From NCBI GenBank assembly GCA_951812325.1, contig OX638294.1:903136-967135 (forward strand): 64,000 bases of DNA, read 5' to 3'. The first letter of the stretch is position 1, and each line of letters starts with the position of its first letter. The notes below the pieces were generated by a model. It searched no databases and was not told the origin of the DNA. It saw only the letters and a list, made by a program, of their open reading frames with translations. The position numbers were made by a program, and so were the translations under genes. This document shows, one piece after another, positions 15,701 to 24,866 of the stretch. This DNA is from an uncultured Thermoanaerobaculia bacterium. Lineage in GTDB: Bacteria > Acidobacteriota > Thermoanaerobaculia > Multivoradales > Multivoraceae.

Positions 15701-17710
15701 CTACGCAGCCCGCGTTGTGCCCCGCTCCCGGGCCACGAGTTCTTCCAGGTGCGGCGGCGGCTTCCACAGGCACTCCATCGCGTAGCGGAGGTCGAGCGGC
15801 TCGCCGTCCCAGGACGGCATCGACTCCTCGCCGGTGATCAGGATGCCGGCGTTCTCCAAACGCTCGACCAGTTCGCGGGCGGCGTGAAGGCCTATCGGCG
15901 GAGGCGCCGGACTCTGCTCCAGGGGCCGTCCCCGGCGATGGAGGAACCGGACAACGCCGTCTTCGCTCATCCGCAGCCCGAAGCGGCCTTCATGAAGCAG
16001 TCGGTGGTGCCGTCGACAGAGGAGAACGAGGTTCGAGAGCTTCGTTTCGCCGCCGTCGGCCCAGTGAACGATGTGGTGGGCGTCGCAGTGCCTGGAAGTG
16101 CAGCCCGGGAAGCGGCAGCCCTGATCGCGGAACTCCAGAGCCCGCCGGATGGGCGGTGGAATGGTGCGGGTCTTACGGCCCACGCTGAGAATCCGGTCCG
16201 AGTCGTGAATCATCCGGACCCTGCCGGCATCGCAGGCGATGCGACGGGCTGTTTCGGCTGAAACAGGCGTGTTGGAGTCGCCGATCCAGGCACGGTTGGT
16301 TGCCGGCAGCCCGAACCCGGTGGACGCTCTCCCGATCCGTGTTGATGCTTGAGGCGCGGCTGTTTCCGCGCCGTGCTCCGGGCCCGGACGCGGCGATCCT
16401 GCGCCTGTCGCATGGGCTGACGCCTGCGATGGGGGCGGCATCGCGCCGACCGGCCCGGGCGCCTCCGGTCGAACCGGCTCGGTCGGCGTTCCCGCTGGAA
16501 CGTCCTTCGCCGGTGTTCCCGCTGGAACGTGCCCATGGCGGTCTGGCGCGGTCGCTGGCCGTGCAGCCTGATTCTCCAAGGCCTTCGCTTCGGTCACTTC
16601 CGGTGCAACCGGTCTCGCCGGCGTTCCCGCTGGAACGTCCTTCTCCGGCGTTCCCGCTGGAACGTGTCCGTGGCTGGCCGGCGCCGTCGCTGGCCATGCA
16701 GCCTGATTCTCCAAGGCCTTCGCTTCGTTCACTTCCGGTGTAACCGGTCTCTCCGGCGTTCCCGCTGGAACGTGCCCATGGAGGTCCGGCGCCGTAGCCG
16801 GCCATGCAGCCTGATTCTGCGGGGCCTCCGCTTCGTTCACTTCCGTTGCAACCGGTCTCGCCGCCGTTCCCGCGGGAACGTCCTTGCCCGGTGTTTCCGC
16901 GGGAACGTGCCCGTGGCAGTGCCGGGCCTTCGCTTCGTCCCCGGCCAGGCGGTCGGCTCGCGGCCGGCCGTTGGTCGACCCGCTCGCCGCAGTCCCCAGC
17001 TCCTCTTCGTTCACGTGGACGACCACCTGATAGCGGTCGCCGCTAGAGCCCGGGTCCAGTCCGCTTCTCAGCGCGCTCTCGGCTACCAGAACCAGAGCGT
17101 CCGCGCGTACCTTGCCCGCCGACGGGCGATCCTTCTGCTCCGGGGCGTAGAGCTTCTCGCCCGCTGCCTCGAGCGCCTTCCGCAGCAGCTCGCCGGCTTC
17201 CGGCGCCAGACGTCCCCGGATGACGACCATGCCGTTCTCGTCGACATGGGTCGTCACCTCCCTCGAGGCATCGCGCAGTTCGTCGTCCGCAGCCTCCACC
17301 GAGCGATCGATCCTCCGCCACGCCCTGACCAACTGTTCGACATGGGCCGCCGTGCCCGCCCTCGCGAAGTCAAGCAGATCCTGTTCCGTCTCGGGCCGGG
17401 CGACGCGGGTCAGGGCCCTGACCTTCGAGTAGGAAAGTTCTCCGCGCTTCATCGCCGCGCTGATGCGCGGCAGACCGCCCAGGGCGCGGGCGATGCGTAC
17501 GCGTTCGCGGGCCGCGCCGGGCGCCAGGCCGATGCGCCAGTTGAGAAAGTGGGCGCAGCTGAGAAAGGCGCAGCCCCAGTTTCCCAGCTCGTCGAACCTG
17601 CGGATCAGGACCAGCAACTCGTAGGTCGCCGCGTCGATCCGTGCCGCAAGCGTCGCGATCTCCTCGCCCATGCGTTCCGCGGCGCTCATGCCGGTTTGCT
17701 TGTCAATCAT
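15701..17710 (-). CDS. DUF222 and HNH endonuclease domain protein with internal repeats
   Basis: 669 aa from ATG 17710 (ATG 17689 is also possible). N-terminal DUF222 helical domain (about 1-235: NWRIGLAPGAARERVRIARA, RGELSYSKVRALTRVA). Next comes a 145-residue low-complexity insert of tandem Pro/Ala-rich repeats (about 262-408). A C-terminal HNH nuclease follows at about 527-570, with CRFPGC, CDAHHIVHWADGG, LSNLVLLCRRHHRLLHEG. This domain pair is common in actinobacterial and acidobacterial genomes, often near mobile DNA (13E12-repeat type). It probably nicks or cuts DNA, but no specific role is established. Confidence 0.88.
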   Translation of the reverse strand: MIDKQTGMSAAERMGEEIATLAARIDAATYELLVLIRRFDELGNWGCAFLSCAHFLNWRIGLAPGAARERVRIARALGGLPRISAAMKRGELSYSKVRALTRVARPETEQDLLDFARAGTAAHVEQLVRAWRRIDRSVEAADDELRDASREVTTHVDENGMVVIRGRLAPEAGELLRKALEAAGEKLYAPEQKDRPSAGKVRADALVLVAESALRSGLDPGSSGDRYQVVVHVNEEELGTAASGSTNGRPRADRLAGDEAKARHCHGHVPAETPGKDVPAGTAARPVATEVNEAEAPQNQAAWPATAPDLHGHVPAGTPERPVTPEVNEAKALENQAAWPATAPASHGHVPAGTPEKDVPAGTPARPVAPEVTEAKALENQAARPATAPDRHGHVPAGTPAKDVPAGTPTEPVRPEAPGPVGAMPPPSQASAHATGAGSPRPGPEHGAETAAPQASTRIGRASTGFGLPATNRAWIGDSNTPVSAETARRIACDAGRVRMIHDSDRILSVGRKTRTIPPPIRRALEFRDQGCRFPGCTSRHCDAHHIVHWADGGETKLSNLVLLCRRHHRLLHEGRFGLRMSEDGVVRFLHRRGRPLEQSPAPPPIGLHAARELVERLENAGILITGEESMPSWDGEPLDLRYAMECLWKPPPHLEELVARERGTTRAA
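16485..16925. repeat. Tandem coding repeats inside the HNH gene
   Basis: About four imperfect units of roughly 105-145 bp. Each contains HGHVPAGTP, with or without an extra (E/A)KDVPAGTP segment, then a stretch like VTEAKALENQAA. At DNA level the phrase GCTGGAACGT or GCGGGAACGT recurs nine times. Unit boundaries vary, as expected from slippage or recombination. Confidence 0.85.
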
Positions 17711-18010
17711 TGGCTTGCCATCCGTGCTGCGACCTGACGGTCGGATTGGATCGTGTCCGGGGCTGCCGAACCGGCCCTTCGGAGCTCCCGCGAAGACCTC
17801 GAATCTATCACGAAGAATCAGTGCCACACAAGGAAATCCAGAGCATTGAAGGGGCCTCTCATGATCGCCAATCGGGTCGTTATCCGAGAAGCTCTCGGCA
17901 GTCACGTCAGCCCATCGGACGGCTCAAGGCTCACGGCAAACACTCCGCGGCGAACCAGCGGAGTCGAGGTGATCACTGCTCACACCGGCGGACCGGCCGC
18001 GAAACCCGCA
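17711..18010. other. Intergenic region, 300 bp, nothing recognised
   Basis: Lies between two minus-strand genes. The HNH frame stays open upstream to 17905, but the added residues look non-coding. Confidence 0.5.
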
Positions 18011-19366
18011 TCAGTCCAGGTAGCCGAGTGCCTGCAGGCGTCGGCGTACGTCCTCGTCGATCTGGTCGTCCTCGATTTCTTCGGCGGCGGCGATTTCGCC
18101 GGTGAGGTTCCGGTCGGCCAGCAGGTCGAGCATCCGCTGCACGACCTTCGGGCGCTCGCTGGCCAAGTCCTCCAGTTCGCCCGGATCCGCCTCCAGGTCG
18201 AAGAGCATTGGCGCCGTTCCCTGGGAAGCCGACTGCGGCAGCACGAGCTTGTAGCGGCCGCGGATCACGGAGGCCGCGCGGTGGACATCGACGTCGAGGT
18301 GGGCGTAGACATCGGGCCTGGCGTCACCGCGGCGTCGTCGCGCCAGCAGGTCCCTGCCGTCGGCGGGCGGCGCCTCGATGCCAAGGTACGCGAGCAGGGT
18401 CGGCAGGAGGTCCACGTGCTGGGCGGGAGTCTCGATCCGCCGGGGCGGCACGCCGGGAAGGCGGATGACGAAGGGAACGCGCAGCACCTCTTCGTAGAGG
18501 GACAGCCCGTGCTCCCAGCGGCCGTGCTCCGCGAACTCCTCGCCGTGGTCGGAGACGTAGATCACGGCGGTGTCCTCCGTCAGGCCGCGCACATCGAGTT
18601 CGTCAAGCAATGTGCCGAAGGCGCGGTCGTTCTGCGCCACCTCGGCGTCGTAGAGCCGGGAAAGCGCCTCGGCCGTGCCCTCGTCGGGCTGGACTTCGCG
18701 CCGGTTCAACTCCAGCAGGTAACGGACCGTACGGTAGTGCTCGGGTGCTCCGGCTGCCTCGAACATCTCCTCGAACTCCGGCGCCGGGTCGTAGGGTCCA
18801 TGGGGGTCGATCGCGTGGAGATAGAGGAAGAACGGCGATTCGGCGTCCTGCCGCTCGTCCAGCCACGGCCGGACCCGGTCGAGCATCGTCTCGTCCCGCT
18901 CGCGGTCCTCGGTCCGAAAACGGACAAACCCCTGGGCGAAGCCGAAGGCCCGACCCACGTTCGGGTTGCGGACCAGGCCCATGCCCTCGTAGCCGTTGGC
19001 GGCCAGGATCTCGGCCAGGGTGGTCGCGTCCTCCGGGAGCGTGGAACGACGGCCAACGGTTCGATGCGCCGGCGGCAGGAGGCCGGTGAACAGGGACGCC
19101 ACCGCCGGCCGGGTCCACGACGACTGGGCGTAGGCGTTCTCGAACACGACGGCGTCCGCCGCGAAGGCGTCCAGCCGCGGCGAGGTCGGCCTCTGGTAGC
19201 CGTAGACGCCGAGGCGGTCCGCGCGGACGGTGTCCACGACGTAGAGAACGATGTTTGGCCGCCGCGGCTCGGACGTTCGGTCCGGCAGCCCGGCGCCGCA
19301 GGAGGCCAGTACCGCCGCCAGCGCCGGTGCACCCAGGAAGCGACAAGCGGAACGAGCGTCGCTCAT
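18011..19366 (-). CDS. Sulfatase-like hydrolase lipoprotein (alkaline phosphatase superfamily)
   Basis: 451 aa. The N-terminus has a hydrophobic stretch ending LASCGAG, a likely lipobox, so it is membrane-anchored outside the cytoplasm. The metal Asp is in IVLYVVDTVRAD. The distal metal motif is IYVSDHGEEFAEHG, and LHAIDPHGPYDP is typical of the family. At the place of the formylglycine motif CxPxR the sequence reads SWTRPAVASLFTG, with Thr in the nucleophile position and no Cys or Ser. Either Thr is the nucleophile, as in phosphotransferase members, or it is not a sulfatase. ATG 19366 is chosen because the signal begins there. Confidence 0.85.
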   Translation of the reverse strand: MSDARSACRFLGAPALAAVLASCGAGLPDRTSEPRRPNIVLYVVDTVRADRLGVYGYQRPTSPRLDAFAADAVVFENAYAQSSWTRPAVASLFTGLLPPAHRTVGRRSTLPEDATTLAEILAANGYEGMGLVRNPNVGRAFGFAQGFVRFRTEDRERDETMLDRVRPWLDERQDAESPFFLYLHAIDPHGPYDPAPEFEEMFEAAGAPEHYRTVRYLLELNRREVQPDEGTAEALSRLYDAEVAQNDRAFGTLLDELDVRGLTEDTAVIYVSDHGEEFAEHGRWEHGLSLYEEVLRVPFVIRLPGVPPRRIETPAQHVDLLPTLLAYLGIEAPPADGRDLLARRRRGDARPDVYAHLDVDVHRAASVIRGRYKLVLPQSASQGTAPMLFDLEADPGELEDLASERPKVVQRMLDLLADRNLTGEIAAAEEIEDDQIDEDVRRRLQALGYLD

Positions 19367-19633
19367 GGGGGGGCAGGGGCCGGTCCAGGGTCGGCGATCT
19401 TCTCCTGCACGAGTTGCTTCCGCTTGCTTCTGCGAACATGGAACCCGGGACACCCTGGAGGCGCCGGGAACGGCGGCATGTCGAGCGCAAGACGACCGCC
19501 AGCCGAACCATAGCAAGTGGCCTTGCGCAGCGGCGCACCGGGAGCAACGAAAGAGGGGCCGCGCCGGACGTTCCGTGCTGCACGGAGTGCCGGCCTCTCT
19601 GCCGGCGCTGGTCGGCGCCTGGTCCCGGCCTGC

Positions 19634-19639
19634 TACCCT
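19634..19639 (+). promoter_or_regulatory. Probable -10 element (TACCCT), leaderless
   Basis: TACCCT lies 9 nt before the ATG of the DUF1499 gene, and the spacer has no purine-rich ribosome site. Confidence 0.4.
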
Positions 19640-19648
19640 CCGCCCGCC

Positions 19649-20383
19649 ATGAACTCAACCACCGCGCTTGCTTCCCCCCTGGCCGCCGGCCTGGCGCTCG
19701 CGACCGGCCTGGTCGGCGTGCTCGGCGCCCGCCTGGACCTGATCGCCCCTCTGGCCGGTTTCGGCCTGTTCGCCCTGCTCATGCCTCTGGGCTGCGCACT
19801 CGCCCTGCTCCTCGGCCTGATCGGAGTGTTCCGGACGCGGCCCAGGCAACGTCGCGGAGGCGCTTCGCAGGCCTGGGGCGGCATCGTCCTTTCGACCGTG
19901 ATTCTCGGCAGCGTCCTCGTGCTCGCCAACGCCAGTCCCGAAGTGCCGGCGATCCACGACATCACGACGAACATCGACGATCCGCCGGTCTTCGAGGCGG
20001 CCGCCTCCCGGGACAGCCGCAGTCGCGGGTTCGCCTACCCGAGCGGCGGCGCGCACGTCCCGGACCTCCAGCGGCAGGCCTATCCCGACCTCGGCACGCT
20101 GCAGCTGGACATCTCGCGGCAGGAGGCGCTCCGGCGCGTCCGGCACACGGCCCAGGACATGGACTGGGAACCGATCGGAGGCGACGACGCGAGCGGGCAG
20201 ATCGAGTTCGCCGACACCACGCCGGCATTCCGGTTCGTCGATTTCGTCGCGGTCCGGGTCCGGGCCGCCCGGAGCGGCGCCGCCGTCGACGTGCGCTCCG
20301 TGTCCCAGGTCGGCGTCAGCGACCTGGGCAAGAACGCGGACCGCATCCGCCGCTTCCTGGACCGCCTGAGAGCCGCCGACTGA
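19649..20383 (+). CDS. DUF1499 family membrane protein
   Basis: 244 aa. Three hydrophobic segments in the first 95 residues (about 8-28, 32-56 and 73-92) are followed by a soluble DUF1499 domain: VPAIHDITTNIDDPPVF, EFADTTPAFRFVDFVAVRV, DVRSVSQVGVSDLGKNADRI. The family's function is unknown. The soluble part resembles a small periplasmic ligand-binding-like fold. It is transcribed divergently from the sulfatase-like gene. The start is supported by the -10 hexamer 9 nt upstream and by the first membrane segment. Confidence 0.85.
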   Translation: MNSTTALASPLAAGLALATGLVGVLGARLDLIAPLAGFGLFALLMPLGCALALLLGLIGVFRTRPRQRRGGASQAWGGIVLSTVILGSVLVLANASPEVPAIHDITTNIDDPPVFEAAASRDSRSRGFAYPSGGAHVPDLQRQAYPDLGTLQLDISRQEALRRVRHTAQDMDWEPIGGDDASGQIEFADTTPAFRFVDFVAVRVRAARSGAAVDVRSVSQVGVSDLGKNADRIRRFLDRLRAAD

Positions 20384-20464
20384 GCGGCTACGATACCGCT
20401 CCCCTCCGCCCAACTTCTCCACCGTCAACACACCGGCGCGCCCGCGCCAGGAGACACCACCGAC

Positions 20465-22555
20465 ATGACTGCACTCACCGACATGGTCGACTACGAGGTA
20501 CGCGGCGAAGTCGCCCTGATCGTGATCGACAATCCGCCCGTCAACGCGCTCAGCCACGGCGTGCGCGCCGGCATGGTCGAGGGACTGGCGAAGGCGGAAG
20601 CCGATGAACAGGTCGCCGCGGTGCTCCTGGTCTGCAAGGGCCGCACCTTCATCGCCGGCGCCGACATCACCGAGTTCGGCAAGCCGATGAAGGCGCCCGG
20701 CCTCAACGAGGCGATCGAGGCGATGGAGAACGCGACCAAACCCGTCGTGGCCGCAATCCACGGCACCGCGCTCGGCGGCGGCCTGGAGACGGCGATGGCC
20801 TGCCACTACCGGGTGGGCGTGGCGTCGGCCCGTTTCGGCCAGCCCGAGGTCAAGCTGGGCCTGCTGCCGGGCGCCGGCGGCACCCAGAGGCTGCCGCGCC
20901 TGGTCGGCTACCGGAAGGCGCTCGAGATGTGCGTGATCGGCAACCCGATAGGCGCCGGGGAAGCGCTCGAAGGCGGCCTGATCGACGCGATCGTGGACGA
21001 CGTGTTCGAGGGCGGCGTCACCTTCGCCGAAAAGCTGATCGCCGAGGACCGGCCGCTCAAGAAGATTCGCGACCTCGACGAGAAAGTGAACGAGGCCCGT
21101 GCCAACCGGAAGGAGATCTTCGACGGCTTCCGGCGCAAGATCGCCCGCCGCACGCGCGGCTTCGAGGCGCCGGAGGCGAACATCCGGGCAATCGAGGCCG
21201 GCCTCGACATGTCCTTCGACGAAGCGCTCGACTACGAGCGGCAACTGTTCGGGGAGCTGATGGCGGGCAAGCAGTCGATCGCCCAGCGCTACTACTTCTT
21301 CGCCGAGCGCGAGGCCGCCAAGGTGCCCGACGTGCCCCGCACGACTCCGCTGCGGAAGATCGAGAAGGTCGGCGTCCTCGGCTGCGGCACGATGGGCGGC
21401 GGCATCTCGATGAACTTCGCGAACCGCGGCATCGGCGTGACGATCGTCGAGGCGGAGCAGAGCCGGCTCGACCACGGCTTCGGCGTGATCCGCAAGAACT
21501 ACGAGCGCACCGCCAAACGCGGCCGCATGACGAACGAACAGGTCGACCAGTGCATGGGCCTGTTGAGCGGCGTGACGGACCGCGAGGCGCTCGCCGACTG
21601 CGACCTGGTGATCGAGGCGGTGTTCGAGAACATGAATCTGAAGAAGGAGATCTTCGCCAGCCTCGACCGGATCGTGAAGCCGGGCGCCATCCTGGCCACG
21701 AACACCTCGGCGCTCGACGTGAACGAGATCGCAGCCGCCACGAGCCGCCCCGAGGACGTGATCGGCATGCACTTCTTCTCGCCGGCGAACATCATGCGCC
21801 TGCTCGAGGTCGTGCGCGGCGAGAAGACGGCGAAGGACGTGATCCACACCTCGATGACGATCTCCAAGCAGATCGGCAAGGTCCCGGTGCTGGTCGGCGT
21901 TTGCCGCGGCTTCGTCGGCAACCGAATCCTGTTCCAGCGCCAGGTGCAGGCGCAGCAGATCATCCTGAAGGGCGCGAAGTACTACGACGTGGACCGCGTC
22001 CTCTACGACTTCGGCTTCCCCATGGGTCCGTTCGCGATGAGCGACCTCGCCGGTCTTGACATCGGCTGGAACGAGAAGGAGTCGGCGTCCCGCGACATCC
22101 GCGAGATCCTCTGCGAGTCCGGCCGGCGCGGCCAGAAGAACGGTCGCGGCTACTACGTTTACGACGCGGAAACCCGCGCCTCGGCGCCGGACCCCGAAGT
22201 GCTGCAGATCATCAGCGACTTCGGTTCCGCCCAGGGCATCGACCAGCGCGAAGTCGGCGAAGACGAGATCCTCGAACGCTGCCTCTATCCCATGGTCAAC
22301 GAGGGAGCGAAAATCCTCGAAGAGGGGATCGCGATCCGGCCCTCCGACATCGACGTGATCTGGGTCAACGGCTACGGCTGGCCGGTGTACCGGGGCGGCC
22401 CGATGCACTGGGGAGACAGCGTGGGCCTCGGAAAGATCGCCGGCCGCATGCGGGAATTTCAGGCCGAGAGCGGTGATGACTTCTGGCAGCCGTCCGCACT
22501 GCTGGCGGAACTGGCCGACGGCGGCAAGAGCTTCAGCGACTGGAGCGCCGGCTGA
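20465..22555 (+). CDS. Fatty-acid oxidation multifunctional enzyme: enoyl-CoA hydratase / 3-hydroxyacyl-CoA dehydrogenase (FadB/FadJ type)
   Basis: 696 aa. The N-terminal crotonase domain (about 1-190) carries GADITEF and GTALGGGLE, which form the oxyanion hole, plus [16 protein letters not shown]. The central NAD-binding domain of 3-hydroxyacyl-CoA dehydrogenase opens at residue 301 with [11 protein letters not shown] and contains ATNTSALDV and [17 protein letters not shown]. Two C-terminal dehydrogenase domains follow ([28 protein letters not shown]). It carries out steps 2 and 3 of beta-oxidation in the cytoplasm. A TACGAT hexamer at 20389 and the ribosome site CAGGAGA precede it. The LLM oxidoreductase follows within 25 bp. 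Confidence 0.95.
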   Translation: MTALTDMVDYEVRGEVALIVIDNPPVNALSHGVRAGMVEGLAKAEADEQVAAVLLVCKGRTFIAGADITEFGKPMKAPGLNEAIEAMENATKPVVAAIHGTALGGGLETAMACHYRVGVASARFGQPEVKLGLLPGAGGTQRLPRLVGYRKALEMCVIGNPIGAGEALEGGLIDAIVDDVFEGGVTFAEKLIAEDRPLKKIRDLDEKVNEARANRKEIFDGFRRKIARRTRGFEAPEANIRAIEAGLDMSFDEALDYERQLFGELMAGKQSIAQRYYFFAEREAAKVPDVPRTTPLRKIEKVGVLGCGTMGGGISMNFANRGIGVTIVEAEQSRLDHGFGVIRKNYERTAKRGRMTNEQVDQCMGLLSGVTDREALADCDLVIEAVFENMNLKKEIFASLDRIVKPGAILATNTSALDVNEIAAATSRPEDVIGMHFFSPANIMRLLEVVRGEKTAKDVIHTSMTISKQIGKVPVLVGVCRGFVGNRILFQRQVQAQQIILKGAKYYDVDRVLYDFGFPMGPFAMSDLAGLDIGWNEKESASRDIREILCESGRRGQKNGRGYYVYDAETRASAPDPEVLQIISDFGSAQGIDQREVGEDEILERCLYPMVNEGAKILEEGIAIRPSDIDVIWVNGYGWPVYRGGPMHWGDSVGLGKIAGRMREFQAESGDDFWQPSALLAELADGGKSFSDWSAG

Positions 22556-22578
22556 GGGAGACGCGCGTCGAGATCGGA

Positions 22579-23511
22579 TTGACGCCCTGGGTCGACTACC
22601 TGGGCGACGAGGCGGCACAGGTCGCCGGCCAGGCGGAGTTCGCCGACCGGCTCGGTTTCCACTCGCTGTTCCTGCCGGAGAGCCACTTCACGGGGGCCGC
22701 TTCCTGCCCGTCGCCGCTCGTCGTCCTGGCCGCCGCGGCAGCCAGAACGAAGCGGCTGCAGCTCGGAACGACCTCCTACCTGCTGCCGGTCCGCAACGCC
22801 TTCCAGGCCGCCGAGGAGGTCGCGGTCCTTGACCGAATCTCCAACGGCCGGGTGATCCTCGGTCTGGGCCGCGGCTTCAGGCCGGCGCTCTTCGCCGCGT
22901 TCGGAGTCGATCCACGGACCAAGCGTCAGCGATTCTCCGAGTCCCTCGACCTGATGAAGCGCGCCTGGGCCGGCGAGGCGATCGAGGTGGGCGAAGGCGA
23001 GGCGCGCACCCGCATCCGCCTGTCCCCGCTGCCAGTGCAGCAGCCGCATCCCGAACTCTGGGTCGCCGCTTTCGGCCCGCTGGCGCTGAAGCAGGCCGGC
23101 AGGCTCGGCCTGCCCTACCTGTCGTCGCCGCTTGAGACGATCCAGCGTCTGCAGGCAAACCACCAGGTCCACCGCGACGCCCTTCCCGCCGGCGCTCCGC
23201 GACCCGTCGTGCCCCTCATGCGCACGGTCTTCGTGTCGGACGACCCGCAACGATGCGATCGCGTTCGCTCCGGCCTGATCGCCCAGGCGGTACGCATGGC
23301 GCGCTCGGGCAGCCGCCTGGTCAGCGAAGACGAGATCCTGGACATTGACAACTGGGCACTCGTGGGCGATCTGCCGCGGGTCAAGGACGGCATCGACCGC
23401 TACCGCGCCCAGGTCGGCATGACGCACCTGATCGCCCGCTGCGGCGTCCCCGATGCGGCGCCCAAGGAGGTGCGCCGGAGCCTGCGTCTGCTGGCGACCC
23501 TCAATGCCTGA
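22579..23511 (+). CDS. LLM-class flavin-dependent oxidoreductase
   Basis: About 310 aa, bacterial luciferase/F420-dependent TIM barrel. Typical phrases are FHSLFLPESHFTG, LQLGTTSYLLPVRNAFQAAEEVAVLDRISNGR split over adjacent strands, VILGLGRGFRP, and HPELWVAAFGPLALKQAG. It uses FMNH2 or F420H2 on an unknown substrate. The start is uncertain: TTG at 22579 is the only conventional codon near, but similarity (VEIGLTPW) begins 4 codons earlier. A GGGAG follows the fadB-like stop, so translation is probably coupled to it. Confidence 0.82.
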   Translation: MTPWVDYLGDEAAQVAGQAEFADRLGFHSLFLPESHFTGAASCPSPLVVLAAAAARTKRLQLGTTSYLLPVRNAFQAAEEVAVLDRISNGRVILGLGRGFRPALFAAFGVDPRTKRQRFSESLDLMKRAWAGEAIEVGEGEARTRIRLSPLPVQQPHPELWVAAFGPLALKQAGRLGLPYLSSPLETIQRLQANHQVHRDALPAGAPRPVVPLMRTVFVSDDPQRCDRVRSGLIAQAVRMARSGSRLVSEDEILDIDNWALVGDLPRVKDGIDRYRAQVGMTHLIARCGVPDAAPKEVRRSLRLLATLNA

Positions 23512-23523
23512 GGCGCGACGGCG

Positions 23524-23661
23524 TCAGTTCTCGGTCACCAGGTCCTCGCCCAGGCCGCAGGGCAGCCGCCACTGGCAGACGACAACCTGTCGGGGTTCGC
23601 CGTCGCCGTCCATCTCGCCGAGGCTACGGCCGCCGTGTCCGAGCCCGGCCACGACGAACAC
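23524..23661 (-). CDS. Possible small protein or gene remnant
   Basis: A 45-codon frame from GTG 23661 (open back to 23691), with GC-rich third positions like real genes here. It contains FVVAGLGHGGRSLGEMDGD and a Cys-Gln-Trp segment before the end EDLVTEN. I do not recognise it. It sits between the converging LLM and TonB-domain genes, and could be a real small gene or the tail of a lost one. Confidence 0.3.
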   Translation of the reverse strand: MFVVAGLGHGGRSLGEMDGDGEPRQVVVCQWRLPCGLGEDLVTEN

Positions 23662-23691
23662 GAGGTGTGCTCGCCCGGCTTCGACCTGCCG

Positions 23692-24840
23692 TCAGTTGGA
23701 GGCGGCAACCCGCCGCCGCAGGCCGCGGCATCGCGCCAACTCGGCCCCACTGAGATCGAAGTTCACCGTCAGACGGTAGTTGAACCCAACCGCCTCTCCG
23801 TCGAGGCTGGCCGGCTCGAACTTCCACTGCCGGGCCGCGGCGACGGCGGATTCCGACAGCTCGGGAAGGCCCCGGAGGACGCGGATTCGTTGCACTGTCC
23901 CGTCCCGGTCAATTCCGAGCTCAAGGAGAACATCGCCCTGCATGCATGCCCTGCGGGCGAAGTTGGAGTAGACGGGCGGCACGACCTTCTTCCGCACCGG
24001 CCCCCTGAAGCCGCGAGCTATCTCGAGCGCACTCGACCCTTCGGGCAGGACTACCGCATCGAGGGCGTTCAGACTCGCCCGGATCGCCCCCAGGGCTCCT
24101 GCCCGCGCGGCCTGAGCCAAGTTCAGATCCGGAGCCTCCCCGTCACCACGGTCCCGAGGATGGTTCTCCGGAGCCGCCGCCGATTCGCTCTTCCGGTCAC
24201 GGCAGCGTTCGCTCACGAAGGAGGCGTCCTTCATCCTGGCCACGCCTTCGACCAGCGACTCGATGAACGGACCGGCGACACCCGTCTCGTAGACCTGCAT
24301 CCCGTGGTCCAGACGGCTTCCCGCTCCGGTCAGCAGTGCCTCAGCCTCCGCTGTGTCTCCCTGGATCCCCTCAAGTGCCGGGAGCGCCGCGGCAACCGCA
24401 TCCCGCGCCTCCTCCAGACCGAACGACTCCACCATCTCGACCAGTCGATCGATCCTCGTCCCGGCAGAAAAGCCGGCTCTGACGGCCGTGCTCGTCCAGG
24501 CGCTCTCGGGGTCCTCACCGCAGAAACCGATGAGCGGCACGGTGACGCCGTCCGTCGTCTCCCGCGAGGGGGTCGCAAGATCGAAAGACATCCGGCCGGC
24601 GCCCGCGATGACCTCCAGGACCGGCTCCATGTCGCTCTTCTTCCCGAGCAACCTGCCGGCGGTCTCGACGTCTTCGAAGGCGCCCCTGAGCAACCCCGTC
24701 ACGACCCGTTGGCTCTCCTCGATCGAACGGATGAGGTCTGCCGAAACGAGGACCATCCGCATCGGGTCCGTTCGCTCCTGGGCGGGCACGGACACGCTGG
24801 TCAGCCCTGCGACAAGGAACACGGACCAGGTTCGTCCCAT
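23692..24840 (-). CDS. Exported protein with TonB C-terminal domain (copy 1)
   Basis: 382 aa. A signal peptide (MGRTWSVFLVAGLTSVSVPA) is followed by about 250 residues of unknown alpha-helical sequence, then a TonB_C domain (about 285-365: VPPVYSNFARRACMQGDVLLE, RIRVLRGLPELSESAV, WKFEPASLDGEAV). Many such proteins act as TonB-like energy couplers or as periplasmic proteins sharing the fold. It has no Pro-rich spanning region and no N-terminal anchor, only a cleavable signal, so a classical transducer role is doubtful. The paralogue upstream ends 26 bp before its start. ATG 24840 is chosen for the signal peptide. Confidence 0.8.
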   Translation of the reverse strand: MGRTWSVFLVAGLTSVSVPAQERTDPMRMVLVSADLIRSIEESQRVVTGLLRGAFEDVETAGRLLGKKSDMEPVLEVIAGAGRMSFDLATPSRETTDGVTVPLIGFCGEDPESAWTSTAVRAGFSAGTRIDRLVEMVESFGLEEARDAVAAALPALEGIQGDTAEAEALLTGAGSRLDHGMQVYETGVAGPFIESLVEGVARMKDASFVSERCRDRKSESAAAPENHPRDRGDGEAPDLNLAQAARAGALGAIRASLNALDAVVLPEGSSALEIARGFRGPVRKKVVPPVYSNFARRACMQGDVLLELGIDRDGTVQRIRVLRGLPELSESAVAAARQWKFEPASLDGEAVGFNYRLTVNFDLSGAELARCRGLRRRVAASN

Positions 24841-24866
24841 CGCGCCGGCACATGGCCAACTGTCGG

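Noticed and set aside
16485..16925. CRISPR-like array
   Set aside because: Repeats are in frame within a coding gene, units are unequal and there are no unique spacers.
17711..17905. Longer N-terminus for the DUF222/HNH protein
   Set aside because: The extra 65 residues do not resemble the family, which begins near MSAAERMGEEI. ATG 17710 or 17689 fits better.
19655..22618. 987-codon open frame on the minus strand
   Set aside because: Antisense to the DUF1499 and FadB-like genes, with His/Asp/Val-rich shadow composition.
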